Shown: positions 17,376 through 26,093, counted from the first letter of the stretch. The stretch is 64,000 nt of DNA from an uncultured Planctomycetales bacterium (GCA_937982665.1 CALJLD010000004.1:1-64000), one strand, 5' to 3'. A program made the numbers and translations. The notes: generated from the sequence alone by a model not told the origin.

Positions 17376-19526
17376 CTACTGCCCGTCGCCGCCATCTCCT
17401 GATTGATCGTCCACGTCGTTGTCTGTGCCATCGTCCACACCATCATCCACGCCGTCGGCTTGTTGATCCTCAGGCGGAGCCGGCTGCTTGATGTGGCCTC
17501 GCGCGGCGAGTTCTCGCAGGACGACGGCCATTCGCGGTAGTGCGCCTGGCGCGACGGCAAACGTTCGCCCATTGGCTTGCAGAGTTGACAGGGTGCGGTC
17601 GAGATACGACGGCTCGTCGAGCTGATCGGCCAGGTAGAGCAAATTGCCGGCTGTCACGGTATTGCCGCCGGGCCGCACGTTATCGGCTCCGCCTTTTGTC
17701 CGCGCGATCAGCGCTTCGTGATCTTCGGAGGTGAAGTAGAAGCCGCCGCGATTGGCATCGGCAAACAGCTCGATCTGCTTGTCGGTCAAAGCTTTGGCTT
17801 CGTCCAGCCAGCGGTTGTCGCCGGTGGCTTTGTGCAGGGCAATCAGCCCATCCACAAAGAAAGCGTAGTCATCAAGGTACGCGTTGAGCTTGGCCTCGCC
17901 TGCGGACCAGGTTCGCAACAGCCGGCCTTCTTCTGTCTTGACGTTTGCCAGCAGAAAGTTGGCGGCCTTCTCCGCGGCGGCAATGTAGTCCTGGTTTTCC
18001 AGAAGTCGCCCGGCGTCCGCAAAACCGCGGATCATCAAGCCGTTCCACGCGGTTAACACCTTGGTGTCCAGCAAGGGGCGTTCACGCTTGTCCCTGGCTT
18101 GCATCAGCTTGTCGTTCATCGGCCGCAGCTTTTGCCAAAGCTCGGCGACGCTCAGTTCTTTGCTCTCGGCAATTTCCGCCAGCGGAGTGGAAAACTGCAA
18201 GACGTAGTGGCTGCCTTCGAAGTTCGGCTCGCCGTCAAGGCTGTAGACCTCGCGGAACAACGGCAGGTCCATGTCGGCCAGCAGTTCCTCGACTTCTTCC
18301 TTTGTCCAGATGTAGAAGGTGCCTTCTTCGCCTTCGCTATCAGCATCGAGCGCGGAAAAGAAGCCGCCATCTTCGTGCGTCATTTCTCGCAGCACGAATG
18401 CGAGCGTTTCATCGACAATTCGCTTGTAGCGCTCTTCGCCAGTGATGGCGAAAACTTCGGCATAGATTGTGGCCAGTTGCCCGTTGTCGTAGAGCATCTT
18501 TTCAAAGTGCGGCACATACCAGAAGCGATCGACGCTGTAGCGGTGAAAGCCGCCGCCGAGCTGATCATAAATGCCGCCATCGGCCATGTGATTGAGCGTA
18601 ACCAACAGCATGTTCTTGGCTTCGTCCGCGCGAGACTTTGCTTCTTCGCTGGCGTCTTCCGCATGAGCCTGACGGATCACATCCAGCAAGAACAAAAAAT
18701 TCGAGGGCGACGGAAACTTCGGAACGCGTGGATTGACAGGGCTGTAATTGAACCCGCCGTACTCCGGATCAAAGTTGAAGGCGAGCGAATCCAGGACTTC
18801 CTGGGGAACGCCGGGAGTCAACGGGTTGAGCACTTCCGCGGCCGTGTTGTCGAGCTGTTCCTTGACAATCTCCGCGATCAACTCGCCTTGCTTGATCGCG
18901 CGATCGTTATCCTCGGCCCAAGCCGTTTGGATTTGCTCGATGACGTCAATAAAGCCAGGCATGGCGAAGCCTTCTTTGCTTCGCGGCGGGAAGTACGTGC
19001 CGCCGGTCAGCGGCAAGCCTTGCGGCGTCAGGAACATGGAAAGCGGCCATCCACCGCCAGCTCGGCGTTGCAGAAGTTGGTTGTACATCTGCAACGAGGT
19101 CATGTAGATCTCGTCCACATCTGGCCGTTCCTCGCGGTCAACCTTAATGCAGACGAAGTGCTCGTTCAGGTACGCGGCAATCTCCTCGTCCATGAACGAT
19201 TCCTTTTCCATCACGTGACACCAGTGGCAACTGGAATAACCAATGGAGAGGAAGATCAGCTTGTTCTCCTGCTTGGCCTTTTGCAGGGCTTCATCTCCCC
19301 AGGGATACCAGTCCACGGGATTGTGCGCATGCAACAACAAGTAAGGGCTGGTCTCATTCGCCAGCCGATTGGGCGGATGCTCCTTGTGTTGCTGTTCCTG
19401 CTGGCCTTCTTGATTAGCTGTTGCCTCGTTGTCCTGAGCCGCGGAAGAGCCGCATCCAGAAGCCGCGGCAAGTGCGCAACTTCCTAGCAAGAGTGCCGCG
19501 AGGATGAAGCAGATGCGAGTGTTCAT
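17376..19526 (-). CDS. DUF255/thioredoxin-fold lipoprotein (YyaL/SSP411 family)
   Basis: This 716-residue protein belongs to the YyaL/spermatogenesis-associated protein 20 family. A lipoprotein signal ends in AASGC at about residue 25, followed by a Gln/Glu-rich spacer. The thioredoxin-like domain at about 55-200 carries NPVDWYPWGDEAL and the motif SCHWCHVM (CxxC) at about residues 99-106. An alpha/alpha-barrel of the glycosidase-like fold fills the rest, including GGIYDQLGGGFHRYSVD and FYIWTKEEV. The last 30 residues are a run of Asp/Gly repeats (DDGVDDGTDND). The role of this family is not settled; thiol redox or N-acylglucosamine epimerase-like activity have been suggested. Export as a lipoprotein is unusual to see and worth noting. 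It is convergent with the AhpD-like gene. Confidence 0.88.
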   Translation of the reverse strand: MNTRICFILAALLLGSCALAAASGCGSSAAQDNEATANQEGQQEQQHKEHPPNRLANETSPYLLLHAHNPVDWYPWGDEALQKAKQENKLIFLSIGYSSCHWCHVMEKESFMDEEIAAYLNEHFVCIKVDREERPDVDEIYMTSLQMYNQLLQRRAGGGWPLSMFLTPQGLPLTGGTYFPPRSKEGFAMPGFIDVIEQIQTAWAEDNDRAIKQGELIAEIVKEQLDNTAAEVLNPLTPGVPQEVLDSLAFNFDPEYGGFNYSPVNPRVPKFPSPSNFLFLLDVIRQAHAEDASEEAKSRADEAKNMLLVTLNHMADGGIYDQLGGGFHRYSVDRFWYVPHFEKMLYDNGQLATIYAEVFAITGEERYKRIVDETLAFVLREMTHEDGGFFSALDADSEGEEGTFYIWTKEEVEELLADMDLPLFREVYSLDGEPNFEGSHYVLQFSTPLAEIAESKELSVAELWQKLRPMNDKLMQARDKRERPLLDTKVLTAWNGLMIRGFADAGRLLENQDYIAAAEKAANFLLANVKTEEGRLLRTWSAGEAKLNAYLDDYAFFVDGLIALHKATGDNRWLDEAKALTDKQIELFADANRGGFYFTSEDHEALIARTKGGADNVRPGGNTVTAGNLLYLADQLDEPSYLDRTLSTLQANGRTFAVAPGALPRMAVVLRELAARGHIKQPAPPEDQQADGVDDGVDDGTDNDVDDQSGDGGDGQ

Positions 19527-19836
19527 TACGGAACCAGTCAGGCAAGCGGAGGGAAGGCTCGATACGAGTGGTTCATCGGCGGCGGCACATCCGTCACATT
19601 CGCCACATGCCGACGCTTCAGCTCAAACCGATGGAGACCTCAGTATAAGGTCAGGCATTCCCACTGACGAGGATATGCCTGGCCGGCGCGTATGGCAGAT
19701 TACAGCATCAACGGGAACTCAGCGGATGCACGCAACCATCCGTAAGCTAGGGTTTTAGGTGGCATTCTCCCGGCCATCCGTCCGCAGGCGGACAAGCGGA
19801 ACTGAACAACACGAGCCGACACAGCGATCTTTAAGC

Positions 19837-20403
19837 ATGGCTGAAGAGGAACAACTCGAATCCACCGACGAAGCCGTTGAGGAAACTCCGGTACGTCCGC
19901 GACGACGGAAGCTGAAGATCATTGGCTTCTTCGTTGCGGTCATCACTGGTGAGTGCATGCTAGCGGCGATGTACCTGCCGTCAGAGAGTGATGTCGCGCC
20001 TGTCGATGATATCACGCTTGTCGAGCAACAGCTTGGCGTAGCCGAGACGCCAACGGATGCCATCGCCGATGGTGATGACAGCGAGTACGTGGAAGTTGAC
20101 CTCAACTCGTTCAGCGTTGTCAGCTTTCAGCCGGAATCGAACACAACGCTACGGATTGAATGCCATCTGTACGCGACGGTGCATCCGGATGACGAGGCGG
20201 AGTTTGGCGACCTCTACGCAAAATACGAGAACCGCATTCGTGATGGCATCCTGTATATCTTTCGCAGCGCGGAATCCATCGATTTTGCCGACTCCGGACT
20301 GGGCTTGATCAAGCGTAGCATTTCCGAGAAAGTCAACGAGATTCTTGGCAAACCGCTCGTTCGCGGGATTATCGTCAGCGAGTTCGACTTCTACGAAACG
20401 TAG
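19837..20403 (+). CDS. fliL: FliL-like flagellar basal-body protein
   Basis: The predicted product has about 188 residues. A basic stretch (RPRRRKLK) leads into one membrane helix at about residues 30-50. The C-terminal domain has the FliL pattern: a short beta start, YENRIRDGILYIFRSAESIDFADSGLGLIKRSISEKVNEIL, and a final VRGIIVSEFDFYET. FliL surrounds the stator and stabilises motor torque. The open frame extends upstream to 19759, but the ATG at 19837 matches the usual short cytoplasmic N-terminus. It is the first gene of the flagellar cluster and lies 75 bases before fliN. The family assignment rests on the C-terminal pattern and on context; sequence identity to FliL is low, so I keep some caution. 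The 310-base gap upstream (19527-19836) shows no gene. Confidence 0.8.
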   Translation: MAEEEQLESTDEAVEETPVRPRRRKLKIIGFFVAVITGECMLAAMYLPSESDVAPVDDITLVEQQLGVAETPTDAIADGDDSEYVEVDLNSFSVVSFQPESNTTLRIECHLYATVHPDDEAEFGDLYAKYENRIRDGILYIFRSAESIDFADSGLGLIKRSISEKVNEILGKPLVRGIIVSEFDFYET

Positions 20404-20478
20404 CTCGCACCGAAGTCAGGAGTCCACGCGCAGCACGGATGTCGCGCACCCGCCCCAGTCGTTGATGGAAGGATCCTG

Positions 20479-20949
20479 ATGTCGGACGATGCTCAAGCTC
20501 CCGATGATGCCGGCACCAAGCCCGAGGCAAACCCCGACGAGTTAAGCGAGTCTGACATCGAGGCTTTGCTGAAGCAGGCCGAAGATGCACTCGCCACCGC
20601 GGAAGAAACCCCAGCGGCAGCCGCCACAAGCGCCCCGCCGGCCGCCAGCGCTTTTCAGCTTCCCAATCTCAGCCCTTCAGGCGCAAGTACGGAATCCGCA
20701 TCGCTTGACTTGATTCACGATGTCGAGCTGGACTTGCGGATTGAGCTGGGCCGCACGCACATGTACCTGGAGGATGTGCTCAAGTTGCGGAAGGGAGCGG
20801 TCGTCACGCTGGACAAGTTGGCCGGCGATCCCGTCGAGATTTTCGTCAATGGTCGGCTGATCGCCCGGGGCGAAGTCCTCGTCCTGAACGAAAACTTCTG
20901 CGTGCGGGTCGCGGAACTGGTTGCCGGTGACGGTCAACATTCCAGCTAG
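20479..20949 (+). CDS. fliN: FliN, flagellar motor switch protein
   Basis: The product of 156 residues has an Ala/Glu/Pro-rich N-terminal half (about residues 1-70) and a C-terminal SpoA domain. The SpoA region reads VELDLRIELGRTHMYLEDVLKLRKGAVVTLDKLAGDPVEIFVNGRLIARGEV in part, followed by FCVRVAEL. This is the standard FliN fold that forms the C-ring with FliM. The ATG at 20479 has AAGGATCC upstream. FliL, FliO, FliP, FliQ, FliR and FlhB are its neighbours, confirming the flagellar setting. No fliM is present next to it, although fliM often precedes fliN; it must lie elsewhere or be missing. Confidence 0.93.
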   Translation: MSDDAQAPDDAGTKPEANPDELSESDIEALLKQAEDALATAEETPAAAATSAPPAASAFQLPNLSPSGASTESASLDLIHDVELDLRIELGRTHMYLEDVLKLRKGAVVTLDKLAGDPVEIFVNGRLIARGEVLVLNENFCVRVAELVAGDGQHSS

Positions 20950-20975
20950 CGAACAACTCGCCCAGGCAGGCAAGG

Positions 20976-22127
20976 ATGCCCCAAAAAAGCCAATATCGCC
21001 AAAGCCGAAACCAACAAGACCCGCCCCGGTCGACCCCATCCATCGGCACATGCTTCGCGCTCGCCGTTGTGCTCGCCGCGGTGGCGGCGCTGACCATTCC
21101 CCGCGCCGGCGCAGATGTTGTCAATGATCTTGTCGAGCGACTGACGGCCGACAGGGATGAACTGAATGGTGAGCCAAGCCACGACCAACAGCCCAACTTG
21201 CGTCAGCCCAACGGTTGGGGGCAAGGCAACGCTGCCCAGGGCGACGCGTCTCAAAACAGCACAAGCCAGAACAACACGCGCCAGAACAATCCCGGCACGG
21301 ACGCGGGCAACGCGCAATCTCAAAACGCGCAACCCGCAAGCTCTACGGCGACCAACACACAACAAGATCCCGCCACAGCACAAGGCGCGGCTCAATCGCA
21401 AGCCGGGCAGCACAGCACACCGCAAGACAATGCTGCACAGCGCAATGATGCACAGCAGAATTCCGCTCAGAACAATGCGATAAATGCCGCAGGCGGGAAC
21501 GCTCCAAGATTCTCCGAACAACAACCGTCGGCGGGAAGCAACGTCGGTACAGATTCGCAGGCACCGTGGCGAGAGAACATTCCGCCATCGGCAACATCAT
21601 CAGAAGATCAAGCACCGCAGCAATTGCCGGAAGTCCTGACGCGCGACTGGAGCGATGCTCCCAATCGCACGCTGAGCAGCCGTTCTGGCTCCGGAGATTT
21701 GTCTGCGGGGGACGCTCCCAAGAATTCGTTAGTGGGAGCTTTGACGCCTGCGGCCAGTGGGCTGGCGATTGTGATCGGCTTGTTCCTGCTGTGCACCTGG
21801 TTGCTGCGAAAGAAACTTCCCCGGTTGGTTGGCGCTTTGCCAACGGACGTCTTTGAAGTGTTGGGCAAAACTTCGCTAGATAAGAAACACAAGCTGCACC
21901 TCGTACGCTGCGGCGGCAAGCTGGCCCTGTTGTCGGTGTCCGCCTCAGGCGTGGAAACTCTGCTGGAAATTGATGAGCAGGATGATGTCACACGAATCTC
22001 CGGCATGTGCAAAGAGCTGCAATCCGGCAGTTCCACAGCCGAATTTCGCGATGTGCTTTCCGAGTTGAACGCGGAATCGTCGCGCGGATTTGCCGGGCGG
22101 GGACGTGCCCGAGGCGCATCCGCGTAA
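20976..22127 (+). CDS. fliO: FliO, flagellar export protein with long Gln/Asn-rich region
   Basis: The 383-residue protein has an N-terminal hydrophobic signal-like segment at about residues 27-43. A low-complexity stretch of about 150 residues (60-215) is rich in Gln, Asn, Ser and Ala. The FliO core follows: a membrane helix at about 257-277 (LAIVIGLFLLCTWLL) and a small cytoplasmic domain with VLGKTSLDKKHKLHLVRCGGKLALL. FliO assists FliP assembly in the export gate. The linker is far longer than in typical FliO (about 100-150 residues in total), so this is an enlarged version. An AGG sits shortly upstream of the ATG. The gene follows fliN by 26 bases and precedes fliP by 30 bases. Confidence 0.87.
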   Translation: MPQKSQYRQSRNQQDPPRSTPSIGTCFALAVVLAAVAALTIPRAGADVVNDLVERLTADRDELNGEPSHDQQPNLRQPNGWGQGNAAQGDASQNSTSQNNTRQNNPGTDAGNAQSQNAQPASSTATNTQQDPATAQGAAQSQAGQHSTPQDNAAQRNDAQQNSAQNNAINAAGGNAPRFSEQQPSAGSNVGTDSQAPWRENIPPSATSSEDQAPQQLPEVLTRDWSDAPNRTLSSRSGSGDLSAGDAPKNSLVGALTPAASGLAIVIGLFLLCTWLLRKKLPRLVGALPTDVFEVLGKTSLDKKHKLHLVRCGGKLALLSVSASGVETLLEIDEQDDVTRISGMCKELQSGSSTAEFRDVLSELNAESSRGFAGRGRARGASA

Positions 22128-22157
22128 CCGCTTGCTCAACCAAACACCCTCTTCCTC

Positions 22158-23159
22158 TTGCCACTGTTTGTGAAAGCCAAAGTTGCCAGGCCGGCCAGGT
22201 CCGCAACCCGCAAAGCGCGGGCGGATGACAATGCGCTCAAGCGCAAGCTGATTCAGGAAAGTTGGCGGAAAAGCCCCGTGCGTCGCGCGTTTGCCGCGCT
22301 CACGATGTTGGGTGTGATCATCCTGGCAATCCCGTCCGCGTTCGGCCAACAGCAACCTCTTTCGTTGCAATCCATTGACGGGGCGGCGGATGACGTCCAA
22401 GCAGCCGCGGACGAAGCCGTACAGTCCGAACAAATCATCACCGACGCGTTCGGCCAGGAAGGCTTGAGCTCAACGCTGCAGATCATGTTGCTGTTGACCG
22501 TGATCAGCCTGGCGCCCGCCTTGTTGATGATGACTACCAGCTTCATCCGCGTGTTGGTTGTGTTGGGATTGTTGCGACAAGCCTTGGGTACGCAGCAGTT
22601 GCCGCCGTCTCAGGTGATTACCTCGTTGGCGTTGTTCATCACGCTAGCGATTATGACGCCGGTTTGGACGCAGGTGTATGACAACGCGGTCGCTCCGTAC
22701 TCGGAGGGTACGCTGGGACCGGATCAGGCTTGGGCAGCTGGCCAAATCCCCGTGCGGCGGTTCATGGCCACGCAGATTGAGCGGACCGGTAACGCCGACG
22801 ACGTGCTGCTGTTTCTGGACTACATCCAGGAAACACAAGCAGTGTCAGAAGCTGATCCACCGAACTACGTCTACTTTGGCGCGAACAAAGAGGCCGGCGA
22901 AACCGACGTGCCGCTGTCCGCGTTGTTGCCGGCTTTCATGCTCAGCGAGCTTAAGACGGCGTTCCTGATTGGCTTTCAGATTTATCTGCCGTTTCTGATT
23001 TTGGACATGGTGGTCGCTAGCGTGATGATCTCAATGGGCATGCTGATGCTGCCGCCGGTGTTGATCTCTTTGCCGTTCAAGTTGCTGCTGTTTGTGTTGG
23101 TCGATGGCTGGCGACTGGTCGTGGAAATGCTGCTGCTGAGCTTTGAGCCGTTCGGATGA
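22158..23159 (+). CDS. fliP: FliP, flagellar type III export gate protein
   Basis: The core from about residue 105 on is classical FliP. It contains LLLTVISLAPALLMMTTSFIRVLVVLGLLRQALGTQQLPPSQVI, then LSALLPAFMLSELKTAFLIGFQIYLPFLILDMVVASVMISMGM and the final LLLFVLVDGWRLVVEML. These form the inner-membrane gate with FliQ and FliR. The N-terminus is uncertain. The frame opens at a TTG (22158), which gives a long basic extension. A GTG at 22278 would instead start a neat signal peptide (RRAFAALTMLGVIILAIPSAFG), as FliP usually has. I report the longest form and favour the 22278 start. FliO precedes and FliQ follows. Confidence 0.93.
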   Translation: MPLFVKAKVARPARSATRKARADDNALKRKLIQESWRKSPVRRAFAALTMLGVIILAIPSAFGQQQPLSLQSIDGAADDVQAAADEAVQSEQIITDAFGQEGLSSTLQIMLLLTVISLAPALLMMTTSFIRVLVVLGLLRQALGTQQLPPSQVITSLALFITLAIMTPVWTQVYDNAVAPYSEGTLGPDQAWAAGQIPVRRFMATQIERTGNADDVLLFLDYIQETQAVSEADPPNYVYFGANKEAGETDVPLSALLPAFMLSELKTAFLIGFQIYLPFLILDMVVASVMISMGMLMLPPVLISLPFKLLLFVLVDGWRLVVEMLLLSFEPFG

Positions 23160-23229
23160 CGCGGCATGCGCCGAAGGTGCGCGCCAAGCTGCGCGCTGGG
23201 AAAGTCTTTCTTCGCCAAGGCAATAACGG

Positions 23230-23496
23230 ATGGAACCGCAACAAGCTGTCGATATCGGTCGCGAGGCGATCAACCTGACGCTGCTGGTTGCTGCGCCCAT
23301 CCTGGTGACGGGGCTGCTTGTTGGCTTGTTGATTGGCCTGGCTCAGGCACTGACGCAAGTGCAGGAACAAACGGTCAGCTTTGTTCCCAAGATTGTGCTC
23401 ATGGTCTTGGCGGCCTCGCTGACATTGCCTTGGCTGATTGAAATGATGATTACGTACACCACGGACTTGATTGCAGGGATTCCCTCCGGGTTGTGA
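23230..23496 (+). CDS. fliQ: FliQ, flagellar export gate protein
   Basis: This 88-residue protein consists of two membrane helices, at about residues 16-40 and 52-76. The helices carry the FliQ phrases LLVGLLIGLAQALTQVQEQTVSFVPKI and VLAASLTLPWLIEMMITY. Length is typical. FliQ is part of the FliPQR export gate complex in the inner membrane. The gene follows fliP by 70 bases. A palindrome island of about 200 bases then separates it from fliR, which is unusual because fliQ and fliR are normally close. Confidence 0.95.
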   Translation: MEPQQAVDIGREAINLTLLVAAPILVTGLLVGLLIGLAQALTQVQEQTVSFVPKIVLMVLAASLTLPWLIEMMITYTTDLIAGIPSGL

Positions 23497-23538
23497 GTGG
23501 CAGCAAACAACGGCATGCGCGCAAATCAGATAGCGTCA

Positions 23539-23613
23539 GGGTGGCCGGGGCTGGACTGAGCACGAGCGAGGGAAGCCCTGGGGCTTCGGCTGTGCCTCCA
23601 GCCCCGGCCACCC
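23539..23613. repeat. 17-bp-arm inverted repeat between fliQ and fliR
   Basis: GGGTGGCCGGGGCTGGA (23539-23555) is perfectly complementary to the sequence at 23597-23613. The loop contains a second hairpin, GAAGCCC-TG-GGGCTTC (23572-23587). The structure can form a strong cruciform or an RNA stem in the flagellar transcript. It ends five bases before a dRS3-like pair. No coding potential is visible. Confidence 0.85.
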
Positions 23614-23617
23614 GACT

Positions 23618-23687
23618 GTCATTCCCGCGCAGGCGGGAAGCCAGAGAATAACGTAGCGCACTGGATTCCCGCCTGCGCGGGAATGAC
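23618..23687. repeat. dRS3-like inverted repeat pair, copy 2
   Basis: GTCATTCCCGCGCAGGCGGG begins the left arm and the right arm ends in CCCGCCTGCGCGGGAATGAC, giving long near-perfect complementarity. The right arm is an exact ATTCCC-N8-GGGAAT unit; the left arm differs at its last base. It lies in the fliQ-fliR gap, 35 bases before the fliR start. Confidence 0.8.
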
Positions 23688-23722
23688 GGAAATGTGAGAA
23701 AGACTCAAAGCAAAGAACACAC

Positions 23723-24547
23723 GTGCCGGAACTTTATCAATCCATCCTCGCCCTGTTCGATCCGGCCAAGCTGCTGCTGTTTGGCATGGTGTTGGCGCGG
23801 ACTTGCGGCATGGTGCTGATTGGCCCAATGTTTGGCGCGCGGGAAGTGCCGATGCGGCTCCGGGCGTTCTTTGCTGTGGCGCTGGCGATTCTCATCTTGC
23901 CGACGCAACTGGGTTTGAACTCGCCGACGCCGCAGACGCTGCTGGATTATCTGACCTACATTGGCACGGAAGTGGCCATCGGCTATGTCCTCAGCCTGGG
24001 GATCTGGATCATGTTCAACGCCTTGCAGATTGCAGGGCAGATCATTGGTCAAACAAGCGGAATGGCGTTGGCCGATGTCTTCAACCCGGCGCTGGGAACG
24101 AGCATACCGCTGGCGGCGCAGTTCTTATACGTGTTTGGTCTGGCGATCTGGCTGCTGGTGGGTGGTCACCGCCTGGCGATGGAAGGTTTTCTGGCGACGT
24201 TCTCCGCCGTGCCGCCAGGCAGCGCGCTGGACTTTGCCGTGGTGCAAGAAACGCTGACCACGTTGATGAGCAACAGCTTGGAGTTGGGCATTCGCGTGGC
24301 GGGGCCTGTGGTGGCGGCGCTGCTGCTTTCCACAATGGTGATGGGGCTGATCAGCCGGACCTTGCCGCAACTCAACATCATTGCCGTTGGCTTCAGCATC
24401 AATTCCATGGCGTCCTTGGCGATGCTCTCTTTGACCTTGGGCGTGGTGGGCTATGTCTTTCAAGACGAGATTGAGCCGGTTGTGATCCAGCTTGTGCAAG
24501 GACTTTCCTCTGCCGCGCCCAGTCCTGGTACTGCCGGCGCTGGATAA
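23723..24547 (+). CDS. fliR: FliR, flagellar export gate protein
   Basis: The 274-residue protein is an integral membrane protein with about six hydrophobic segments. It shows FliR features such as RTCGMVLIGPMFGAREVPMRLRAFFAVALAILI at about 28-60, and the central QIIGQTSGMALADVFNPALG region at about 109-128, typical of the family. The last part is AVGFSINSMASLAMLSLTLGVVGYVF. FliR completes the FliPQR gate and contacts FlhB. The GTG at 23723 gives the usual start length. FlhB follows 48 bases later. The C-terminal tail is short and Pro/Ala/Gly-rich. Confidence 0.94.
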   Translation: MPELYQSILALFDPAKLLLFGMVLARTCGMVLIGPMFGAREVPMRLRAFFAVALAILILPTQLGLNSPTPQTLLDYLTYIGTEVAIGYVLSLGIWIMFNALQIAGQIIGQTSGMALADVFNPALGTSIPLAAQFLYVFGLAIWLLVGGHRLAMEGFLATFSAVPPGSALDFAVVQETLTTLMSNSLELGIRVAGPVVAALLLSTMVMGLISRTLPQLNIIAVGFSINSMASLAMLSLTLGVVGYVFQDEIEPVVIQLVQGLSSAAPSPGTAGAG

Positions 24548-24595
24548 GCCGCACTCAACAAGTTTGTTTCCGTGCGCGCAAGAAACGCGTAACTC

Positions 24596-25672
24596 ATGCC
24601 TGATCAGTTTGGCGAAAAAACGCACGACGCGACTCCGCATCGCAGGCGACAAGCCCGTGAGCAGGGTCAAGTTGTCAAGAGCATGGACCTGAACTCCGCC
24701 GGCGTTTTGCTGGGCGGGTTGCTGGTGGTCTATGGGCTTTCCGCCGGATTGTTTGACGCGCTGGGGGCGTTCATGTCCACGCAACTCAGCGAAGCCCCGC
24801 TGGCAAACTACGGGGCTGCTGAGTTTGCCGAACAATCGCAAAGCATCATTGACCTCTTGGCGACCAGTCTGCTGCCACTGTTGGGCTTGATGCTGGGTGT
24901 GGCCATCTTGCTGAACGTGGGCCAGACGGGATTTATCTTCACGCCCAGCCGGTTGTCGCCGGATATCTCGCGGATCGACCCCATCAAGGGCTTTGGTCGA
25001 GTGTTTTCACTGACCAGCGTGATGCGGTTGGGATTTGGAGTCTTCAAGATTCTGATTGTTGCCGGCGTGGCGTTCCTGAGCATCTACGCCCGACGCGGCG
25101 AGCTGCTGCTTGTTCCGGAATGGCCGGCGGCCAAGGTGGGCATCTTCTTGCTGGATATCTTGTTTTGGACGGCCGTGCAGATCGCCGCCGCGCTGCTGCT
25201 GTTGGCCATCTTGGATTACTGGTATCAGCGCTGGAAGCACGAGCGTGACCTGAAAATGACCACGCAAGAGGTCAAAGATGAAATGAAGAACCTGGAAGGC
25301 AATCCGGAGCTGACCGCGCGGCGAAAACAGGTGCAGCGACAACTGATCCTCAACCGGCTGGGGCAGGATGTGCCCAAAGCGGACTTTGTGGTCACCAACC
25401 CCACGCACCTGGCCGTGGCAGTTCAATACGACATGCAAAGCATGGCCGCGCCCATTGTTGTCGCCAAGGGACAAGGCAGCATGGCCGAGCGGATTCGCCG
25501 GATTGCGCTTGAGCACGAAATCCCCGTGCTGGAACGCAAACCGCTGGCTCAGGCGCTATTTCACAACGTGGAAGTCAATCAGCCCATCCCGCGAGACCAC
25601 TACGCGGCCGTGGCCGAAATCCTCCGCTACGTCTACGAACTCAAAGGCAAGCAACTGCCGGAAGTGGCGTAG
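24596..25672 (+). CDS. flhB: FlhB, flagellar export substrate-switch protein
   Basis: This 358-residue protein has the FlhB architecture. A basic N-terminus (KTHDATPHRRRQAREQGQV) leads to four membrane helices between about residues 30 and 215. The cytoplasmic domain contains the self-cleaving NPTH motif at about residues 265-268 (VTNPTHLAVAVQYD) and the conserved VVAKGQGSMAERIRRIALEHEIPVLERKPLAQALF. Cleavage at Asn-Pro switches export from hook to filament substrates. The flagellar run ends here: flhA, often next, is not present. A dRS3-like pair lies downstream and a convergent GGDEF protein gene follows. Confidence 0.95.
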   Translation: MPDQFGEKTHDATPHRRRQAREQGQVVKSMDLNSAGVLLGGLLVVYGLSAGLFDALGAFMSTQLSEAPLANYGAAEFAEQSQSIIDLLATSLLPLLGLMLGVAILLNVGQTGFIFTPSRLSPDISRIDPIKGFGRVFSLTSVMRLGFGVFKILIVAGVAFLSIYARRGELLLVPEWPAAKVGIFLLDILFWTAVQIAAALLLLAILDYWYQRWKHERDLKMTTQEVKDEMKNLEGNPELTARRKQVQRQLILNRLGQDVPKADFVVTNPTHLAVAVQYDMQSMAAPIVVAKGQGSMAERIRRIALEHEIPVLERKPLAQALFHNVEVNQPIPRDHYAAVAEILRYVYELKGKQLPEVA

Positions 25673-25799
25673 GCCGTGTTTGACTCTTCCGTCATTCTCG
25701 GGGGAGAAGGGTGTTTGTTGACCACAACCGGATCCACTGTTGCCCAACGAGCACTGGTAGCGAGCTACAAGTGGCACGCATTGCGCAAGGCGCGCCTTC

Positions 25800-25951
25800 C
25801 GTCATTCCCGTGCAGACGGGAATCCAGTCAACGGCGCGCTAAGACGCCAAGGGAAACAGCAACGCATGACAAAGCAACACATTCCCCGCTCAGATTGAAC
25901 AGCAACAAGTCCTTCAAACTTGACTGGATTCCCGTCTACACGGGAATGACG
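25800..25951. repeat. dRS3-like inverted repeat pair, copy 3 (long spacer)
   Basis: CGTCATTCCCGTGCAGACGG at the left is complementary in most positions to the sequence ending CGTCTACACGGGAATGACG at 25951. Both halves are exact ATTCCC-N8-GGGAAT units, but about 95 bases separate them, the longest spacing of the five copies. It lies in a 421-base gap (25673-26093) between flhB and a convergent gene. The remainder of the gap contains fragments resembling the right arm near 25970-26020 and no gene. Confidence 0.8.
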
Positions 25952-26093
25952 TTGCGGGAGGGGCAACATGTGCTGCGCAGGAACGACGTAGCGGCAGGGT
26001 AAAAATTGCCTGCACGGGAACGACGTTAAGAGGGCCGATCGCGGTCGGCAAATCCGCCGCCACTGCCAATCCGATATCGCTAATCCGCCAATG

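Noticed and set aside
18099..19487. 462-codon plus-strand open frame
   Set aside because: Antisense to the DUF255 lipoprotein gene; no recognisable motif.
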